64,000 nt of DNA. It comes from N074bin45 sp039587475 (GTDB lineage: Bacteria; Gemmatimonadota; Gemmatimonadetes; Gemmatimonadales; GWC2-71-9). Position numbers and translations under genes: made by a program. A model generated the notes under the pieces. That model had not been told where the DNA came from and ran no database searches. It saw only the letters and a list, made by a program, of their open reading frames with translations. Below, in pieces: positions 15,777 through 24,618 of the stretch (within the stretch, counting starts at the first letter, position 1; each line of letters begins with the position of its first letter). The stretch is taken from positions 1-64,000 of the forward strand of contig JBDHIK010000004.1 in the NCBI GenBank assembly GCA_039587475.1, in the 5' to 3' direction.

Positions 15777-17924
15777 ATGATGCGGCTGATGATTCCGGTT
15801 CTGGTGGCGGCAGGTGTCGGGGCGGCGCTGGTGGCGAACCGGCGCGTCGCGCCGATGACGGCGTGTGACCAGGTGCCCGCGGGCCGCCTGGCGCCAAGCC
15901 GGGACCTCTACTGCGTGGAGTTGGTGCCGGCGCCCGGGCTCGAAGGCGTCGAGGGCCGGGTGGCCCTGACCTTCGAGGAATCGCCGTTCACGCACGCCGT
16001 GACGGCGGACGGACGCACGCGCTACCGTGCCTCATTCATCCTCAGCGATCTCCCAAACCCGGAGAGCCTGGGCCCCTATTCCCGATACGTCGCCTGGGTG
16101 GCGACTCCGGTGCTCCACCCGATCCGGCGCCTGGGAGAGGTGACCAACGGCACCGTGACGCTGGGGCCGGTCGAATTCGACAAGTTCGTGCTGTTGATCA
16201 CGGCCGAGCCGGACGACAGCACAGTGGAACGGCAGGGCCGGCTGGTGCTGCGCGGGCAATCCGCCAGTACCAGGATGACCCCACCGGACATCCTGGAGTT
16301 CTCGCTGGGGGCTGGAGGCATGGCCTGGGGCGACGACGGCGGCCCTCCCAGTCGTGACGCGTGGCCTCTCCCGCCGATGCCACGAGGAGTCGCCATGCTC
16401 CCGGCCATGCGGGAGTTCAGACCCCGGGTCTCACCCTGGCTTCCCGAGTCGGGGCCCGACGTCCCTCCGGTACGCCCCCAGACGGTGCACACTCTCCAGG
16501 ACGGCGACACGCTGATGCTGGAAGCGGGGCCGGTCAGCCGGGTGCTCCGGGGACGGACCGTGACCATGCTGGGCTTCAACGGCCAGCATCCGGGCCCGTT
16601 GCTCGACGTCCCTCAGGCGGCGACCGTTCACATCGATTTCCGCAACAACACCACCTGGCCCACGACGGTTCACTGGCACGGCATCCGGCTCGACAACCGC
16701 TTCGACGGCGTCCCGGGAGTGACCCAGGCGCCGGTGCCCCCGGGAGGCCGCTTTCTCTACTCCGTGTTCTTCAAGGATGCGGGGATCTACTGGTACCATC
16801 CGCATCAACGCGAAGACGTCCAGCAGGATCTGGGGCTGTACGGCAACATGCTGGTGCGATCCTCCATGCCGCACTACTACGGGCCGGCGCACCGGGAAGC
16901 TCTGCTGGTCCTGGACGACCTGCTGCTCGGCCCGGAGGGTCTGGTGCCTTTCGGGTTCGAAAGCGCCAGCCACACCCTCATGGGCCGTTTCGGCAACGTG
17001 TTCCTGGTGAACGGTGAACCGGACTATTCGCTGGAGGTCGGGCGCGGCGAGGTGGTGCGATTCTTCCTCACCAACGTGTCGAATACGCGTACCTTCAACC
17101 TGTCCTTTCCGGGCGCCCGGATGAAGGTCCTTGGGTCGGATGTCGGTCGTTTCGAGCGTGAGGCCTGGGTTGAGAGCGTGATCATCGCTCCGGCGGAACG
17201 CTATGTGATCCATGCCCGGTTCGACACGCCCGGCGCCATTCCGATCGTCAACCAGGTGCAAGCCATCGATCACCTCAACGGCACGTTCGTACCCCAGGTG
17301 GACACCCTGGGTACCGTGCAGGTGTCGGCCACGGCCGTCGGGGAAGACCTCGCGTCCTCCTTCGGCCGGTTGCGTGAGCATCGGCGCGTTGGAGCCACCG
17401 TCGATTCGCTGCGGCGGATGGCCGACGGACCTCCGGATCACCGTCTGGTGCTGACCATGGAGACGGAGGACCTCCCCTTCATCATGGATCGACTGATGCG
17501 GCTGGACTCGGCCTATTTCCATCCGGTCGAGTGGAGCGGCACCATGCCGATGATGAACTGGTCCACCAGCCCGGAACAGGTCCACTGGATCATGCGGGAT
17601 CCCGATACCGGCCTTGAGAACATGGCCATCGACTGGCGTTTTCAGGTGGGCGACGTCGTCAAGGTCCGGCTGGCCAACGAGCGCACCGTGTTGCACGGGA
17701 TGCAGCACCCGATTCATCTGCACGGCCAGCGATTCCTGGTCCTGAGTCTGAATGGCGTTCCCAACGGCAATCTGGTGTGGAAGGATACGGTCCTGTTGCC
17801 GGTCGGCACGACGGCGGATATCCTCGTGGAGATGTCAAACCCGGGTCGATGGGTGATCCACTGCCATATCGCGGAACACCTCGAGTCCGGCATGCACATG
17901 GTGTTCACTGTCGATGAGCCTTGA
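15777..17924 (+). CDS. Multicopper oxidase (laccase-like) with an extra N-terminal domain
   Basis: A 715-aa protein with an uncleaved-looking hydrophobic N-terminus (MMRLMIPVLVAAGVGAALVA). All four copper-binding blocks are present: HWHG (His299, His301), HPH (His341, His343), HPIHLHG (His644, His647, His649) and HCHIAEHLESGM (His695, Cys696, His697, His701, with Met706 as axial ligand). It should therefore have type 1, 2 and 3 copper. The oxidase body starts near residue 240. The first 200 or so residues form an additional beta-rich domain (VALTFEESPFTHAV; SRYVAWVATPVLHP) not found in ordinary laccases. Substrates could be Cu(I), Mn(II), phenols or metals; the sequence does not decide. An amidohydrolase gene follows 13 bases later. 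Confidence 0.9.
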   Translation: MMRLMIPVLVAAGVGAALVANRRVAPMTACDQVPAGRLAPSRDLYCVELVPAPGLEGVEGRVALTFEESPFTHAVTADGRTRYRASFILSDLPNPESLGPYSRYVAWVATPVLHPIRRLGEVTNGTVTLGPVEFDKFVLLITAEPDDSTVERQGRLVLRGQSASTRMTPPDILEFSLGAGGMAWGDDGGPPSRDAWPLPPMPRGVAMLPAMREFRPRVSPWLPESGPDVPPVRPQTVHTLQDGDTLMLEAGPVSRVLRGRTVTMLGFNGQHPGPLLDVPQAATVHIDFRNNTTWPTTVHWHGIRLDNRFDGVPGVTQAPVPPGGRFLYSVFFKDAGIYWYHPHQREDVQQDLGLYGNMLVRSSMPHYYGPAHREALLVLDDLLLGPEGLVPFGFESASHTLMGRFGNVFLVNGEPDYSLEVGRGEVVRFFLTNVSNTRTFNLSFPGARMKVLGSDVGRFEREAWVESVIIAPAERYVIHARFDTPGAIPIVNQVQAIDHLNGTFVPQVDTLGTVQVSATAVGEDLASSFGRLREHRRVGATVDSLRRMADGPPDHRLVLTMETEDLPFIMDRLMRLDSAYFHPVEWSGTMPMMNWSTSPEQVHWIMRDPDTGLENMAIDWRFQVGDVVKVRLANERTVLHGMQHPIHLHGQRFLVLSLNGVPNGNLVWKDTVLLPVGTTADILVEMSNPGRWVIHCHIAEHLESGMHMVFTVDEP

Positions 17925-17937
17925 TGAGGGAGGTCCC

Positions 17938-19368
17938 ATGCGTGGTTTGGTGAGTCTGGTGGTGCTGGCGGCGGTGTCCTTGCCCGGAACGGCCCCGGCC
18001 CAGGACGCGGCCGATCTGAGTTCGACCGTCCGGCGCTACGTCTCGGTGGAAGCCCCGTCGGTCGTACTCACCAACGTCCAGATCATCGACGGGACCGGGG
18101 GGCCGGTCCGGACCAACCAGACGGTCGTCATCGAGGATGGTCGCATTACCGGGGTGGGGGACGCCGGTAGCGTGCGAGCCCCGGCGGACGCCGCGGTGAT
18201 GGATCTCGCCGGGCACACGGTCATTCCCGGCCTGGTGGGCATGCACGACCATCTGTTCTACACGGCCGTCGGCGGGCGCCGTGTCCAGATGAGCTTCACC
18301 GGGCCCAGGCTCTACCTGGCGTCCGGTGTCACCACCATTCGGACCACCGGCAGCAATGCCGGCTACGCCGACATCAGCGTCAAGGGCCAGATCGACCGGG
18401 GGGAAGTCCCCGGGCCCCGCATCCATGTGACCGCTCCCTACATCACGGGCGGCAGTTCGGCGGGAAGCATGGCCGCGGTCAATGATCCCGAGACGGCCCG
18501 CCGGTTCGTGGCGTACTGGGCCGAGGAGGGCGCGACCTGGATCAAGGCCTACACCAACATCACCCGCGCCAATCTCGGCGCGGCCATCGCGGAGGCGCAC
18601 GCCCGTGGGCTCAAGGCCACCGGGCACCTGTGCTCCGTGACGTTCCGCGAGGCCATCGAGCTCGGCATCGACAACCTGGAACACGGCCTGCTGACCGACA
18701 CCGAGTTCGTGGAGGAGAAGGAGCTGGACCGTTGTCCCTCCAACGCGGCCGTCGTCATTGGCGGCACGGTCGATCTATCCAGCCAGCAGGTGGCCGACGC
18801 CATCCGCTTCATGGTCGACAACGACGTGTCCATGACGTCGACCGTTCCGGTGTACGAGCCGTTCGTGGCCGGCCGACCCACCGCCGATGCGCGGACCCTC
18901 GAGGCCATGGCTCCCGCGGTACGCGAGGACTACCTCGCCATCCGGGCGCGTATCGACAGCAACCCCGGTCAGGGACTGACGTGGGACATGCTGCTCAAGG
19001 CGCTCCACTTCGACAAGATGTTCTACGAGGCCGGCGGTCTGCTGGCCGCCGGCGTGGACCCCACCGGGATCGGGGGCGCCCTCGCCGGGTATGGTGACCA
19101 GCGGAACTACGAGCTTTTCATCGAAGCCGGGTTCACGCCGGAGCAGGCCGTGCAGATCGTCTCCGCCAACGGGGCGCGGATCCTCGGCGTGGACGGTGAG
19201 CTGGGGACCGTCGAAGCGGGCAAGATCGCCGATCTGGTCGTCCTGGAGGGCGACCTGACTGCCGATCCGTCCATCATCCGGAACGTGACGACGGTCTTCA
19301 AGGGCGGGATCGGTTACGGCTCTCCCAAGTTGGTCGAGTCGGTGAAGGGGCGGGTCGGCATCAACTAG
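17938..19368 (+). CDS. Secreted amidohydrolase family protein (imidazolonepropionase/prolidase-like)
   Basis: The start ATG 17938 has GGGAGG upstream and yields a clean signal peptide (MRGLVSLVVLAAVSLPGTAPAQ). The 476-aa product carries the metal site of the subtype I amidohydrolases: GMHDH (His103, His105), WIKAYT with the bridging Lys202, GHLCS (His229), EHGL (His248) and the catalytic Asp373 in AGVDPTG. Relatives act on acyl-prolines, imidazolones or N-acyl dipeptides. With a signal peptide it works outside the cytoplasm. It probably shares a transcript with the multicopper oxidase. Confidence 0.9.
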   Translation: MRGLVSLVVLAAVSLPGTAPAQDAADLSSTVRRYVSVEAPSVVLTNVQIIDGTGGPVRTNQTVVIEDGRITGVGDAGSVRAPADAAVMDLAGHTVIPGLVGMHDHLFYTAVGGRRVQMSFTGPRLYLASGVTTIRTTGSNAGYADISVKGQIDRGEVPGPRIHVTAPYITGGSSAGSMAAVNDPETARRFVAYWAEEGATWIKAYTNITRANLGAAIAEAHARGLKATGHLCSVTFREAIELGIDNLEHGLLTDTEFVEEKELDRCPSNAAVVIGGTVDLSSQQVADAIRFMVDNDVSMTSTVPVYEPFVAGRPTADARTLEAMAPAVREDYLAIRARIDSNPGQGLTWDMLLKALHFDKMFYEAGGLLAAGVDPTGIGGALAGYGDQRNYELFIEAGFTPEQAVQIVSANGARILGVDGELGTVEAGKIADLVVLEGDLTADPSIIRNVTTVFKGGIGYGSPKLVESVKGRVGIN

Positions 19369-19383
19369 GGGTGGTGCCGTCCG

Positions 19384-20634
19384 TCAACGCCCCATGACCC
19401 CGGGGAACCGCGAAGGGTCCAACGGATGGCCCGGAAAGACCGGGCCAAGATCCGTGGCGCCGAGGTGTCCCTGGAGCACCTCGGCGAACAGGTCCCGGAA
19501 GTCGGTGGTGACGGCCAGGTCGCGCCCCTGATACAGGTCCGACCCGTCCAGGCCGGGCCAGCGGCCGTACACCGATCCGCCGCGGACGCTGCCGCCCATC
19601 ACCATCATCGCCGTCGCGTGCCCGTGGTCGGTGCCCCGGTTGCCGTTCTCCCGGACGGTGCGACCGAACTCCGACATGGTGAGGACGACGACGTCGGCCA
19701 TCAGTTCTCCCAGGTCCGCCGAGAACGCCGCCATGCCCTGGCCGAATTGGCCGAGCCTGTTGGCCAGTTGGCCTTCGTCGGCGCCCTGGTTGACGTGGGT
19801 GTCCCACCCCCCGATGTCGGCGAAGGCCACTTCGAGTCCCATTCCCGCCTTGATGAGCTGAGCGATCTGCATGAGAGACTGCCCGAACTGGCCGCGCGGG
19901 TAGTCCACGCCATCCGCCGGACGGTATTGCGTGGGATCCACCTCGCGCAGCATCTGGACCGCTTCGAAGCTCTCCTCTGATGTCGAGGCCAGGAGCCCGG
20001 TGGCCGATCCCTGATACAGGGACTCGAAGGCCCTGGTCAGCTTGTCCTTCGATTCCGGCCTGCGGGCTTGAAGACCGAAGGTGCGCAGATCCCCAATCGC
20101 CAGGCTGGGAGCGGCGCCGCCCAGGATCCGCGGCAGCTGGGGGCCGAACGCCACTGCCCGGAACGGCGTGGCCTCGTGTTCCTGGTCGTGCTGACAATAG
20201 CGGTTGAGCCACCCGTCACGGGTCGACTTCACGCCCGGTGTGGCGGTTTCCATGTAATCCTGGGCATCGAAGTGGCTTCGGGTGTCGTCGGGCGACCCCG
20301 CGGCGTGAACGATGGCCAGGCTGCCATTGTCCCACAGTGGCTTGAGGACATCGAGCTCTGGATGCAGGCCGAAATGGCCGTCGAGGTCGACGACACGATT
20401 CCGTGGGACCGCGATACGGGGCCGGTCGCGGTAGTAGGCCTGTTCACCGTGCGGCACGACCATGTTGAGGCCGTCGACGGCGCCGCGCTGGAACAGGCAC
20501 ACCAGCGTCTTGCCCTTACCGGCAGGGCGGAGACCGGGGAAGGCATAGGCGGCACGGTCGAGGAACAGCGGGTCGAGGCCGAAGCTGGCCAGGGCCATGG
20601 TGCCGGCCCTCAAGAAGAATCGTCTGGTGATCAT
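19384..20634 (-). CDS. DUF1501 family protein (Tat-exported)
   Basis: A 416-aa protein with a twin-arginine signal (MITRRFFLRAGTMALASFG). The mature part has the alkaline-phosphatase-superfamily-like pattern of DUF1501: LFQRGAVDGLNMVVP near the start, HAAGSPDDTRSHFDAQDYME in the middle, GGWDTHVNQG, and TMSEFGRTVRENGNRGTDHG towards the end. The His/Asp-rich motifs suggest a metal site. The activity of the family is not known to me. It is downstream of the DUF1800 gene by 16 bases; this pairing is common in many phyla and implies a joint extracytoplasmic role. Confidence 0.93.
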   Translation of the reverse strand: MITRRFFLRAGTMALASFGLDPLFLDRAAYAFPGLRPAGKGKTLVCLFQRGAVDGLNMVVPHGEQAYYRDRPRIAVPRNRVVDLDGHFGLHPELDVLKPLWDNGSLAIVHAAGSPDDTRSHFDAQDYMETATPGVKSTRDGWLNRYCQHDQEHEATPFRAVAFGPQLPRILGGAAPSLAIGDLRTFGLQARRPESKDKLTRAFESLYQGSATGLLASTSEESFEAVQMLREVDPTQYRPADGVDYPRGQFGQSLMQIAQLIKAGMGLEVAFADIGGWDTHVNQGADEGQLANRLGQFGQGMAAFSADLGELMADVVVLTMSEFGRTVRENGNRGTDHGHATAMMVMGGSVRGGSVYGRWPGLDGSDLYQGRDLAVTTDFRDLFAEVLQGHLGATDLGPVFPGHPLDPSRFPGVMGR

Positions 20635-20650
20635 GGGTGCGGTCCTCGGG

Positions 20651-22306
20651 TCATTGGCGCTGGAACTCGGGCCCGCCGATGGCCAGGCCGACCGCCAGGG
20701 CTCGCCTCGACGCCACGTCCGGCAGGCTCTCCAGCTCCCGGCGCAGGACCGCGCGCGTCGTGGCGGACATCCGTCCCCCCAACAGGCGATCGTCCACGGC
20801 GTCGATCAGTTGGTCCGTGTCCTCGGCCAGCGGGACGACCGCCGTCAGATCGATGGTCACACCCCGCAGCGAATTGCCTGCAAGCGACATGGCGACGTTC
20901 ATGCGGTTCAGGAGCGCACCGCTGTTGACCCAATCCTCCTGGGTTTCGGGGTACCCGGTCGGGGCCGCCTGGAGGTAGAGCGGCTGGCCCAATTGCCCGA
21001 CGACACGAGCCATCCCCGGCGAGTCGTCCGGCGAGCCGCCCAGGACCCTCACGGCACTGACGGTGAACTCGAGCGGCGACTTGACCTTGGCCCCGCGGTT
21101 GGACTCGGCCCAGAACTCCGGTGTCCGGAACATGGCGCGCAGAATGGTGGGGATGTCCCCATCGCTTCGCCGCCAGGCGGCGACCGCTGCATCGACGCAG
21201 CCGGGCGACGGCTGGTCGGAAACGAACCGGGCGCACAGCTTGCGACTCACGTGGTGCATGGTGGCGGGGTGCCGGGCCAGCATCGCCAGAAGTCTCCGGC
21301 CTTCCTGCTCGCCCTCTCCTTCCGGGAACCGTTCGCCCATGACCCACTTCTCCCCAGCGTCATGGGCCCAGGCATTGAAGTGATAGCGCAGGCGGTCGTC
21401 CCGTCGGGACAGGCTCCACCCCGTGAGGATACGGGCCACGTCCTCGACGTCCTGCTGGGTGTAGCCGGCATCGACGCCGACGGTATGGAGCTCCAGCAGC
21501 TCACGGGCATAGTTCTCGTTGAGGCCTCGAGGGAGTCTGGCTTCGACTTGTCGTAGCAGGGAGTCCATCCGCGCGCCGGAGGTTCCGTTGGCGCGACGTC
21601 CCGACCGGCTCATCCGTTCGAGGCGACGAACCAGCTCCGGCGGCATCGACCCGGGTGCCACGCTCTGGACGTTGTCGAGATAGAACAGCATGGCCGGGTC
21701 CCTGGCCGTGGCCAGCAGCAGGTCACCGAAGTTGCCCATGGCGTTCGGACGAATGGTCTCTTCGATGTACCCCGGGAGGAGCACCCGATCCAGGCCTTTG
21801 GCGAGGTAGACGTTGAAGTGGTTGGTCCAGAAATCGACCATGACCTCGTGCAACTGGCGGTTGGAGACGGTCGCCCGAACGACCACGAGTTGTCCGACCT
21901 GGCCGGCCAGGCGTCGCATATGACGCCCGCGATCGGATACCATGCCCCGTCCAATCGCTTCGGCGGTGTCACCCTGGGCTACCATGGCCTGCCGTTCGCG
22001 GCGCTCGCGCTGGAGCGCCAGGAACTCGCGGCTCAGTTCATCCCGGCTGTAGGCCAGCAGCGTGAAGTCCGACTCGCGAACCTCGAGCACGCCATTGTCG
22101 ATGCTTTCAGGATCGAGTTGGCGCTCGACCCAGTGCCAGACGCCCTCCCGACTCACCGCGTCGACCTGACCGGGAAGGGGGCCGTAGGCGAGACGGTTGA
22201 GTACGTGGACGGCCGAATCGTGCGCCGACGCGAGGGCCTGGGCGGTCAAAGCGCCGGGGCACAGGGGGACGGCCAGTGTGGCCGCCAGGATCAGGCGTGG
22301 TGTCAT
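20651..22306 (-). CDS. DUF1800 family protein
   Basis: A 551-aa secreted protein (signal MTPRLILAATLAVPLCPGALTAQA). It shows DUF1800 hallmarks: HVLNRLAYGPLPGQVDAV near the N-terminus, the MVDFWTNHFNVY block, a LDNVQSV segment and NENYARELLELHTVGV, then GWSLSRRDD and HHVSRKLCARFV. These are mostly helical. Its biochemical role is unknown to me. It sits directly upstream of DUF1501 on the same strand, and the two should be considered one system. The start at ATG 22306 was chosen because the signal peptide begins there; the open frame continues further upstream without a better start. Confidence 0.92.
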   Translation of the reverse strand: MTPRLILAATLAVPLCPGALTAQALASAHDSAVHVLNRLAYGPLPGQVDAVSREGVWHWVERQLDPESIDNGVLEVRESDFTLLAYSRDELSREFLALQRERRERQAMVAQGDTAEAIGRGMVSDRGRHMRRLAGQVGQLVVVRATVSNRQLHEVMVDFWTNHFNVYLAKGLDRVLLPGYIEETIRPNAMGNFGDLLLATARDPAMLFYLDNVQSVAPGSMPPELVRRLERMSRSGRRANGTSGARMDSLLRQVEARLPRGLNENYARELLELHTVGVDAGYTQQDVEDVARILTGWSLSRRDDRLRYHFNAWAHDAGEKWVMGERFPEGEGEQEGRRLLAMLARHPATMHHVSRKLCARFVSDQPSPGCVDAAVAAWRRSDGDIPTILRAMFRTPEFWAESNRGAKVKSPLEFTVSAVRVLGGSPDDSPGMARVVGQLGQPLYLQAAPTGYPETQEDWVNSGALLNRMNVAMSLAGNSLRGVTIDLTAVVPLAEDTDQLIDAVDDRLLGGRMSATTRAVLRRELESLPDVASRRALAVGLAIGGPEFQRQ

Positions 22307-22567
22307 GCCAGTGGGACGATCTCCACGGCACCGCGTTAAGGCATCCCTCGGGCCGGCCTCTTGCCAAGGTCCGGAGGAGACCCCCATATGATGGGGTGTG
22401 GCTGGGCGGCGCGGCCCGGCCGCCGACGGTGCATATTGAAACTTGGTTGGCAGATGCAAGGCCGCGCTCATCAGCGCTGCCATGTCCAATTCGGAACGGA
22501 CCGTTCGTCTCCCCATCGAATGTCGCCGGAGGCCCAGGTTCTTGCCGACCCTCTCGTGGAACGCTCC
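22307..22567. other. Intergenic region between divergent DUF1800 and RCC1-lipoprotein genes
   Basis: This 261-base stretch has no convincing gene. I found no tRNA-like motif and no promoter that fits the pattern seen elsewhere in the window. Confidence 0.5.
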
Positions 22568-23716
22568 ATGATCCGACTCCCGTCACGCATCAGCCTCCTC
22601 CTCGTCAGCCTCACGCTGGCGGCCTGTAGCACCGAGCCGTCCTCGATGTTGTTGCCCAGAGGCCAGGTCTCCGCGGAGTACAACCAGTCGTGCTTTCTGA
22701 GCCTGGATGGCTCGGCCCGCTGTTGGGGTTGGGGCGGCCTGGGGCAATTGGGGAATGGCGATACGCTTTCGGCGCGGAGCCCTGTCGCGGTGGCGACCAA
22801 CCAGCCATTCGTCGCGATCGATGCCGGCAGCAACCACACCTGCGCACTGACGCAGGCCGGAGCCGCCTATTGTTGGGGCGCCGAGGTGTACGGGGAACTG
22901 GGGACCGGAAACAACATGGGGTTTGCGCCGGCGCCTGTGCCGGTGCAGGGTGGGCTGGAGTTCCTGGAGTTGAGCGTCGGAGACGGTCACACCTGCGGGC
23001 TCACGACCTCGAGTGAGCTGTTCTGCTGGGGGCTGGGGTTCTCCGGCCAACTCGGTACCGGACTGCGATCGGACGAGTCCCGGCCGGCCCAGGTGGCGAG
23101 CCCGGCACGATTCTCCCAGGTCAGCGCGGGGCTGATGGTGACGTGCGGTGTGGCGGGGGGCGGCGAGGGGTACTGCTGGGGTGACAATACCTTCGGCCAG
23201 TTGGGCATTGGCGCGGTAGGCGGCTCCTCCGATCAACCGGTGCGCGTCAGCGGGGATCAAGTGTATCTGTCCATCACCACGGGCTGGTTCGTGACCTGCG
23301 GCATCACCACCGCCCGGGACGCGTATTGCTGGGGATTGGGTTCGTTCGGGCGACTGGGGAACGGTCAGCAGGAGGAACTGCCGATTCCCACACCGACCCT
23401 GGTGCACGGTGGCCTCAAGTTCCAGCAGATGGACCTCGGGTCTCAGCACACCTGCGCCGTGACCGTGGCTTCCCTGGCCTATTGCTGGGGGCTCAATACC
23501 TACGGGAAACTGGGAGACGACATCGGGCCCAGCGGCCTGGAGCCGATCCCGGTGAGTGGCGGGCACGCATTCAGCCAGATCAGCGCCGGCGGGAACCACT
23601 CGTGCGGCGTGACCCTGACCAACGAAGTCTACTGTTGGGGATTCAACATCCTGGGTCAACTGGGCGTTCCGGCCCAGGTGAAGCCCACCTTCACACCACT
23701 GCGCGTCTTCTTCTAG
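22568..23716 (+). CDS. RCC1-repeat (seven-bladed propeller) lipoprotein
   Basis: A 382-aa lipoprotein (MIRLPSRISLLLVSLTLAAC, Cys20). The mature part is seven RCC1-type repeats, each ending in a version of YCWGLNTYGKLG: RCWGWGGLGQLG, YCWGAEVYGELG, FCWGLGFSGQLG, YCWGDNTFGQLG, YCWGLGSFGRLG, YCWGLNTYGKLG and YCWGFNILGQLG. Each blade also has a second Cys 9-11 residues earlier (HTCALTQ..., VTCGVAG...), so seven disulfides could lock the blades outside the cell. RCC1 propellers are protein- or ligand-binding scaffolds; no enzyme residues are visible. It stands alone, convergent with the PhzF gene. Confidence 0.9.
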   Translation: MIRLPSRISLLLVSLTLAACSTEPSSMLLPRGQVSAEYNQSCFLSLDGSARCWGWGGLGQLGNGDTLSARSPVAVATNQPFVAIDAGSNHTCALTQAGAAYCWGAEVYGELGTGNNMGFAPAPVPVQGGLEFLELSVGDGHTCGLTTSSELFCWGLGFSGQLGTGLRSDESRPAQVASPARFSQVSAGLMVTCGVAGGGEGYCWGDNTFGQLGIGAVGGSSDQPVRVSGDQVYLSITTGWFVTCGITTARDAYCWGLGSFGRLGNGQQEELPIPTPTLVHGGLKFQQMDLGSQHTCAVTVASLAYCWGLNTYGKLGDDIGPSGLEPIPVSGGHAFSQISAGGNHSCGVTLTNEVYCWGFNILGQLGVPAQVKPTFTPLRVFF

Positions 23717-23737
23717 CGAGAGCCGCGCCGGTTGCCG

Positions 23738-24568
23738 TCAGGCCGCGTCGGCACGGCTTGACGGGTGATCCACCAGCTCCCCGCGCATGACCGTGACGGC
23801 ACGCCCGGCAATGGCGACGCGGTCGCCGTTGGTACGGACCCGCAGGATGCCGCTCCGCTCCGACGCCTGCAGCGCCATGAACTCCGTCTTCCCCAGCCGC
23901 TTGCACCAGTAGGGCCCCAGACAACAGTGGGCGGAACCGGTGACGGGGTCTTCCGAGACTCCAACGGCCGGCCCGAAGAAGCGGGACACGAAGTCGTACT
24001 CCGTCGAGGCGGACCGACAGGTCACGATCACCCCTCTGGCCGGCAGTGCTTTCAGGAGCGTGTCGTCTGGTTCGATACCGCGGAGTTCTTCCTCGTTGCA
24101 GACCTCGACCAACAAGTCGAATCGGTTCTTCCCGACGTAGGTCGGCGACCGTCCCAGGGCTTCGGCAAGTCCCGGAGGCGGGGCGATGGCTTGATCGGGA
24201 AGCGCGGGAAGATCGAGTTCGACCCAGTCGCCCTGCTTGACGGCGCCGAGGGTGCCGCTGAGCGTGTGGAAATCGAGTGGCTGGTCCATGGGGCGGAGCC
24301 CCGTTTCCCAGATGACGTGCGCCGCAGCAAGGGTGGCATGGCCGCACAGGTCCACTTCGACCTGGGGCGTGAACCAGCGCAGGTCGAATCCATCTTCCCG
24401 GGTGACGATGAACGCGGTTTCGCTGAGGTTCATCTCCCGGGCGACCTGCTGCATCCATTGCGGGTCACGGGCCTCGGTCAGGAGGCACACGGCGGCGGGG
24501 TTGCCCCCGAATGGTGTCGCGGTAAACGCGTCGACCTGATGAACGGAGACAGGCATGGTGGCCGGCAT
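23738..24568 (-). CDS. PhzF family epimerase/isomerase-like protein
   Basis: A 276-aa protein with the PhzF double hot-dog pattern: VDAFTATPFGGNPAAVCLL at the N-terminus, NLSETAFI with the conserved catalytic Glu50, the CGHATLAAAHV motif, and in the second half SEDPVTGSAHCCLGPYW. In phenazine producers PhzF isomerises a dihydroanthranilate, but most family members have other or unknown roles (for example in amino acid metabolism). No phenazine genes are nearby. ATG 24556 is a possible shorter start. It lies 51 bases before the OppF stop, on the same strand as the Opp operon, and may be its last gene. Confidence 0.92.
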   Translation of the reverse strand: MPATMPVSVHQVDAFTATPFGGNPAAVCLLTEARDPQWMQQVAREMNLSETAFIVTREDGFDLRWFTPQVEVDLCGHATLAAAHVIWETGLRPMDQPLDFHTLSGTLGAVKQGDWVELDLPALPDQAIAPPPGLAEALGRSPTYVGKNRFDLLVEVCNEEELRGIEPDDTLLKALPARGVIVTCRSASTEYDFVSRFFGPAVGVSEDPVTGSAHCCLGPYWCKRLGKTEFMALQASERSGILRVRTNGDRVAIAGRAVTVMRGELVDHPSSRADAA

Positions 24569-24618
24569 AGGCGATGGTGAATGAGTCGCTGAATGATAAC
24601 GGGATGAGGTCCGGAACG

